Of a stretch of 17,681 nt of DNA, positions 14,764 through 17,681 are shown in pieces. This DNA is from Bacteroidales bacterium UBA1197 (GTDB lineage: Bacteria > Bacteroidota > Bacteroidia > Bacteroidales > UBA932). The stretch covers positions 2,339 to 20,019 of the forward strand of contig DBYB01000045.1 in NCBI GenBank assembly GCA_002309995.1, read 5' to 3'. The notes below the pieces were generated by a model, which was given only the letters and a program-made list of their open reading frames with translations, did no database searches and was not told the origin of the DNA. The translations under genes and the position numbers were made by a program. How positions within the stretch are numbered: position 1 is the stretch's first letter; every line of letters begins with the position of its first letter.

Positions 14764-14800
14764 TGTCATTCTGAGCGCAGCGAAGAATCTCCTCTTCGCT
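14764..14800. repeat. Dispersed palindromic repeat of the GTCATTCTGAGCG...GCGAAGAATCT type
   Basis: The stretch starting GTCATTCTGAGCG and ending GCGAAGAATCT is recognisable as an intergenic repeat common in genomes of Bacteroidota and other bacteria. AGCGAAGA (14779-14786) pairs with TCTTCGCT (14793-14800) across a 6-nt loop. The full palindrome would continue with the mirror of the first half; here that second arm is cut short after TCTTCGCTTCG. It lies 13 nt after the esterase stop and could act as a weak terminator or mRNA-stabilising hairpin before the xseA promoter. Confidence 0.75.
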
Positions 14801-14834
14801 TCGTCGACTATGCACAAATATTCAAGAAAAATGC

Positions 14835-14842
14835 TATATTTG
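14835..14842 (+). promoter_or_regulatory. -7 box of the xseA-xseB-glgB promoter
   Basis: TATATTTG is an exact TAnnTTTG match, ending 5 nt before the xseA ATG. The -33 region has no clear TTTG (the nearest is TATG at 14809-14812). The local A/T-rich stretch (14813-14846) in GC-rich surroundings supports a promoter. Transcription would start at the start codon itself. Confidence 0.65.
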
Positions 14843-14847
14843 TAAGT

Positions 14848-16161
14848 ATGCGTGAGAGCGATTTTCTGGAGCTGTACGAGCTGCAGCAGATATTACGGGA
14901 GGGCGTTGAGGAGGCCGTTCCGGGGCCGGTGCGCGTGCGCGCCGAGATTGCCTCGCTGCAGCAGAGGGCGAACGGGCATTGCTACCTGGAGCTTGCGCAG
15001 AGCGGCCCGCAGGGCCCGGTGGCCAAGGTGCGGGCGGTGATCTGGCGTACGCAGGCTGCGGCGGTGCTTTCCAAGTTCGCCAAAGCAACCGGCACGCCGC
15101 TCGGCTCGGGAGTTGCCGTGATTTTCGAGGTGCGCGTGAACTACAGCGAACTCTACGGTATGACGCTGGTTATCAGCGATGTGGATGTAGAGCACACGCT
15201 TGGCGAGGCCGAGCTGCGCCGCCGCGAGAACATCGACCGCCTGAAGAAGGAAGGACTCCTGGACCTGCAGAAGGAACTCGCACTTCCCGACATACCGTAC
15301 CGCCTCGCCGTCATCTCCGCCGAAGACGCCGCCGGCTACGGCGATTTCCGCCGCCATCTCCTCGAGAACGAGTACGGCTTCGTTTTCGACGTAACCCTTT
15401 TCCCCGCCACTATGCAAGGCGACTCCGCCCCGGAATCAATCGCCTTCGCCCTTTCGACCATAGCCTCCTCCTCCTCCCTTTTGACCAACGGTGGTAAGGA
15501 GGCCGAAGGCCGACCGAGGGGGGACGGCGAAGCCGTTCGGGGGGATTCTTCCCCCCGTCCCCTGGGGGTGCAGGGGGATAGTAGTCTGCCGCGAAGGACA
15601 GAAGGGCGAGAGGCCGAAGGCTTCGATGCCATTCTCATCCTTCGCGGCGGTGGAAGCACACTCGATCTTGCCTGTTTCGACGATTACGACCTGTGCGCCG
15701 CAATCGCCCGTTGCCCGATTCCGGTGTTCACCGCCATCGGCCACGACCGCGATACGCATATCGCGGATATGGTCGCCTGCGAGGCTGTCAAGACGCCTAC
15801 GGCCCTTGCCGACCTCTTCATCGACGCCGTGGCGCAGGAGGACGAACGCATCCAGGACCTGGCGCACCGTCTGCGTATTGGCCTGCTGGCTACGGTAAGC
15901 GCAGCGGAATCGGCCCTTGACAGGCGTCTGCGCATACTGTCCCTTGCTATGTCTGGCAAAATCTCCCGCGAGGAGCAGAAGCTGTCTGACCTGCAGTCGC
16001 GCATATTTACCTTCAACCCCCGCAAACTCCTGGAGAGCGGCTACACCCTGGTGACTGACGCCTCCGGACGCCTTCTCAAACAAGCCGGCGGCATCCGCCC
16101 CGGCGATACAATGGACGTACATTTCCCCGACGGAACCGTAAACTGTACAGTAAATGGCTGA
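14848..16161 (+). CDS. xseA: Exodeoxyribonuclease VII large subunit, with in-frame insertion
   Basis: Large subunit of the single-strand exonuclease that, with XseB, trims DNA to oligonucleotides. The N-terminal OB-fold is clear (LYELQQILREGVEEAV, VRAEIASLQQRANGHCYLEL). The catalytic part holds LPYRLAVIS-like DIPYRLAVISAEDAAGYGDF, ILRGGGSTLDL, AIGHDRDTHIADMVA and VKTPTALADLF. The C-terminal end NPRKLLESGYTLV is intact. It is 437 residues. Residues 207-258, between ALSTIA and FDAILILRGGG, form a Gly/Ser/Arg/Pro-rich segment of 52 residues where homologues I know have about six; it coincides with a repeat-flanked G/C-rich insertion at 15499-15621. The reading frame is preserved, so the protein may still work. 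XseB overlaps by 8 nt. Confidence 0.93.
   Translation: MRESDFLELYELQQILREGVEEAVPGPVRVRAEIASLQQRANGHCYLELAQSGPQGPVAKVRAVIWRTQAAAVLSKFAKATGTPLGSGVAVIFEVRVNYSELYGMTLVISDVDVEHTLGEAELRRRENIDRLKKEGLLDLQKELALPDIPYRLAVISAEDAAGYGDFRRHLLENEYGFVFDVTLFPATMQGDSAPESIAFALSTIASSSSLLTNGGKEAEGRPRGDGEAVRGDSSPRPLGVQGDSSLPRRTEGREAEGFDAILILRGGGSTLDLACFDDYDLCAAIARCPIPVFTAIGHDRDTHIADMVACEAVKTPTALADLFIDAVAQEDERIQDLAHRLRIGLLATVSAAESALDRRLRILSLAMSGKISREEQKLSDLQSRIFTFNPRKLLESGYTLVTDASGRLLKQAGGIRPGDTMDVHFPDGTVNCTVNG
15499..15621. repeat. Repeat-flanked palindromic insertion inside xseA
   Basis: The 12-bp sequence GAGGCCGAAGGC occurs at 15499-15510 and again at 15610-15621, a period of 111 bp (37 codons, in frame). Between them are a 5-bp hairpin with GAA loop (15524-15528 with 15532-15536) and a 7-bp hairpin GGGGGGA-TTCT-TCCCCCC (15539-15556). 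GGGGAC (15520-15525) can alternatively pair with GTCCCC (15557-15562) to enclose both. The base composition and encoded peptide differ sharply from the rest of xseA. This looks like a small mobile palindromic element with a target duplication, although no second copy is in the window. Confidence 0.65.
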
Positions 16162-16336
16162 ATTCGACTATAAGAAAGCGATGGCGGAACTTGAAGACAT
16201 CGCCACCTGCGTCTCCGACCCCCAGACGGGCCTGGACGACATCGACAAATACATCAAGCGCAGCGAGGAACTCATCGCCGGATGCCGCAAGTACCTCCGC
16301 TCTGCACGCGAAAAAGTAGAAAACCTCGGAAAATGA
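16154..16336 (+). CDS. xseB: Exodeoxyribonuclease VII small subunit
   Basis: A 60-residue, mostly helical partner of XseA. The family pattern is visible as FDYKKAMAELEDIATCV, then a short gap with GLDDIDKYIKRSEELIAGCRKYLRSAREKVENL, ending close after the second helix as usual. ATG 16154 overlaps the last 8 nt of xseA, and the stop overlaps the glgB ATG by 4 nt. Both overlaps suggest translational coupling in one operon. Confidence 0.9.
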   Translation: MAEFDYKKAMAELEDIATCVSDPQTGLDDIDKYIKRSEELIAGCRKYLRSAREKVENLGK

Positions 16337-17681
16337 AAAAGATATATCAGACCGACCCCTGGCTTGAGCCCTTCCGCCAGGCCATCGACGCCCGACACGA
16401 GCGCATCCTTGCCGCCAGGCACAAACTCGCCGGCGACCGCCCCCTCAGCGATGCCGCCAACAATCATCTCTATTACGGCCTCCATAAGGACGAAGACGGC
16501 TGGGTGATCCGCGAATGGGCCCCCAGCGCCTCCCGGATATACCTGATTGGCGACTTCAATAACTGGAAGCGCACTCCAGACTACCTTTTCCAGCCGGTCG
16601 GGCAGGGCAACTGGGAACTCCGTCTGCCCGAGGTGTTCCTCTCCCACGGCTCGCTATACAAGCTGTGGGTGGAATGGCCCGGCGGCGGGGGAGAGCGCAT
16701 CCCGGCCTACTGCACCCGCGTGGTCCAGGATCCCGACACCAAGGTCTTCTCCGCCCAGGTGTGGAATCCGCAGCCATATGAGTGGAAGCACCGCAATCCG
16801 GGCCCGCGTCCGCATCCCTTCATCTACGAGTGCCATATCGGTATGAGCGGTGAGGCGGAGAAAGTCTCGACCTTCGAGGAGTTCCGCCTGAACGTGCTAC
16901 CGCGCGTGAAGCGCCTCGGCTACGACGTGCTGCAGATAATGGCCCTGCAGGAGCACCCTTACTACGGCTCCTTCGGGTACCAGGTCTCCAGTTTCTTCGC
17001 CCTCAGTTCCCGCTTCGGCACGCCGGAGGAATTCAAGCGGCTGGTCGATGAAGCGCACGCCGCAGGCATCGCCGTCATTATGGATATCGTCCATTCCCAC
17101 GCGGTGGGCAACGAGCTCGAAGGCCTGGGCAGGCTGGACGGCCGCGACGACCTCTACTTCTATCCCGGCGAGGCCGGACACCATCCCGCCTGGGGCACCC
17201 GCTGCTTCGACTACGGCAAGGACGAGGTGAAGTATTTCCTGCTCTCCAACTGCAAGTACTGGATGGAAGAGTACCACATAGACGGATTCCGCTTCGACGG
17301 CGTCACCAGTATGCTCTACTGGAACCACGGCCTGGGAGTTGACTTCGGCAACTACGACATCTACTTCAACTCCGGAGTCGATGAGAACGCCGTCACATAT
17401 CTGGGCCTGGCCAATATGCTCATCCACGAGATGAACCCCAAGGCCATCACCATTGCCGAGGACGTGAGCGGTATGGCAGGTCTCGCGGCCCCGTTTGAGG
17501 CGGGCGGCGTTGGCTTCGACTTCCGTATGGCTATGGGCATCGCCGACCACTGGATCAAATGGATCAAGGAACTCAGCGACGAGCAGTGGACTCCCGGAAT
17601 GATTTGGTGGGAACTCACCAACAAGCGGGCCGACGAAAAGACCGTCAGCTACGCAGAGTGCCACGACCAGGCGCTGGTGGG
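16333..17681 (+). CDS. glgB: 1,4-alpha-glucan branching enzyme (GH13), 3' end missing
   Basis: Makes alpha-1,6 branches in glycogen. The 449 codons present begin MKKIYQTDPWLEPF; the rest lies beyond the window. An N-terminal CBM48 domain is visible at about 50-140 (YYGLHKDEDGWVIREWAP, IYLIGDFNNW), followed by the GH13 barrel. GH13 regions seen are DIVHSHA, nucleophile D322 in GFRFDGVTSM, acid/base E376 in ITIAEDVSG and D445 in ECHDQALVG. The spacing between these three (54 and 69 residues) agrees with the human enzyme, so this is the eukaryote-like GH13_8 type common in Bacteroidota rather than the E. coli type. ATG 16333 overlaps the xseB stop (ATGA). Confidence 0.94.
   Translation, partial: MKKIYQTDPWLEPFRQAIDARHERILAARHKLAGDRPLSDAANNHLYYGLHKDEDGWVIREWAPSASRIYLIGDFNNWKRTPDYLFQPVGQGNWELRLPEVFLSHGSLYKLWVEWPGGGGERIPAYCTRVVQDPDTKVFSAQVWNPQPYEWKHRNPGPRPHPFIYECHIGMSGEAEKVSTFEEFRLNVLPRVKRLGYDVLQIMALQEHPYYGSFGYQVSSFFALSSRFGTPEEFKRLVDEAHAAGIAVIMDIVHSHAVGNELEGLGRLDGRDDLYFYPGEAGHHPAWGTRCFDYGKDEVKYFLLSNCKYWMEEYHIDGFRFDGVTSMLYWNHGLGVDFGNYDIYFNSGVDENAVTYLGLANMLIHEMNPKAITIAEDVSGMAGLAAPFEAGGVGFDFRMAMGIADHWIKWIKELSDEQWTPGMIWWELTNKRADEKTVSYAECHDQALV

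Noticed and set aside
14633..14815. Short minus-strand open frame containing EEILRCAQNDS.
   Set aside because: That peptide is the translation of the known dispersed repeat at 14764-14800; such predicted proteins are common artefacts.
1..17681. Search for a defence system, prophage, transposase, tRNA, rRNA or riboswitch.
   Set aside because: Nearly all sequence is accounted for by recognised genes. The only gene-free stretches are short spacers (the longest, 2461-2634, is described above), and none contains such an element.

Overview
The window is ordinary chromosome from a GC-rich member of the Bacteroidota, most likely order Bacteroidales and probably an uncultured gut or rumen lineage. 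Four things support this: Bacteroidota-type promoters (a -7 box TAnnTTTG, twice with a TTTG about 20 bp upstream), the absence of clear Shine-Dalgarno sites, gene order and protein types typical of Bacteroidales (adjacent cmk and ispH, a DUF4783 protein, an NtrX/NtrY-like two-component pair, a eukaryote-like GH13 branching enzyme), and closeness of the protein sequences to Bacteroides homologues as I remember them. The genus cannot be fixed by reading.

Layout. 1-1745: rpsB (5' end missing) and tsf, followed by a strong terminator. 1853-2460: efp under its own promoter. 2461-2634: a gene-free spacer with a hairpin and two imperfect 29-nt direct repeats. 4178-2635 (minus strand): cmk-ispH, coupled by an ATGA overlap. 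4222-5373: a sigma54-type response regulator, divergent from cmk. 5801-5370 (minus): a secreted DUF4783 protein, tail-to-tail with the regulator. From 5839 to the right edge everything is on the plus strand and tightly packed: rlmH, a very large NtrY-like sensor kinase and a BASS-family transporter; then engB, prs, a small cysteine-containing membrane protein, der and a secreted cinnamoyl-esterase-like hydrolase; then, after a short repeat-bearing spacer, xseA, xseB and glgB (cut by the window edge).

How the genes relate. Most are housekeeping: translation and ribosome assembly (S2, EF-Ts, EF-P, RlmH, EngB, Der), nucleotide supply (Cmk, Prs), isoprenoid synthesis (IspH), DNA repair (XseAB) and glycogen synthesis (GlgB). 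The accessory layer is the regulator/kinase pair with a neighbouring transporter and an esterase that may act on plant-derived esters.

No defence system, prophage, CRISPR array, tRNA or rRNA is visible. The most notable anomaly is an in-frame insertion of about 111 bp in xseA. It is flanked by 12-bp direct repeats, can fold into G/C hairpins and looks like a palindromic element inserted into a protein gene. Other points of interest are -7 boxes lying only 5-8 nt from the start codon of four genes (near-leaderless transcripts) and two different intergenic repeat families.
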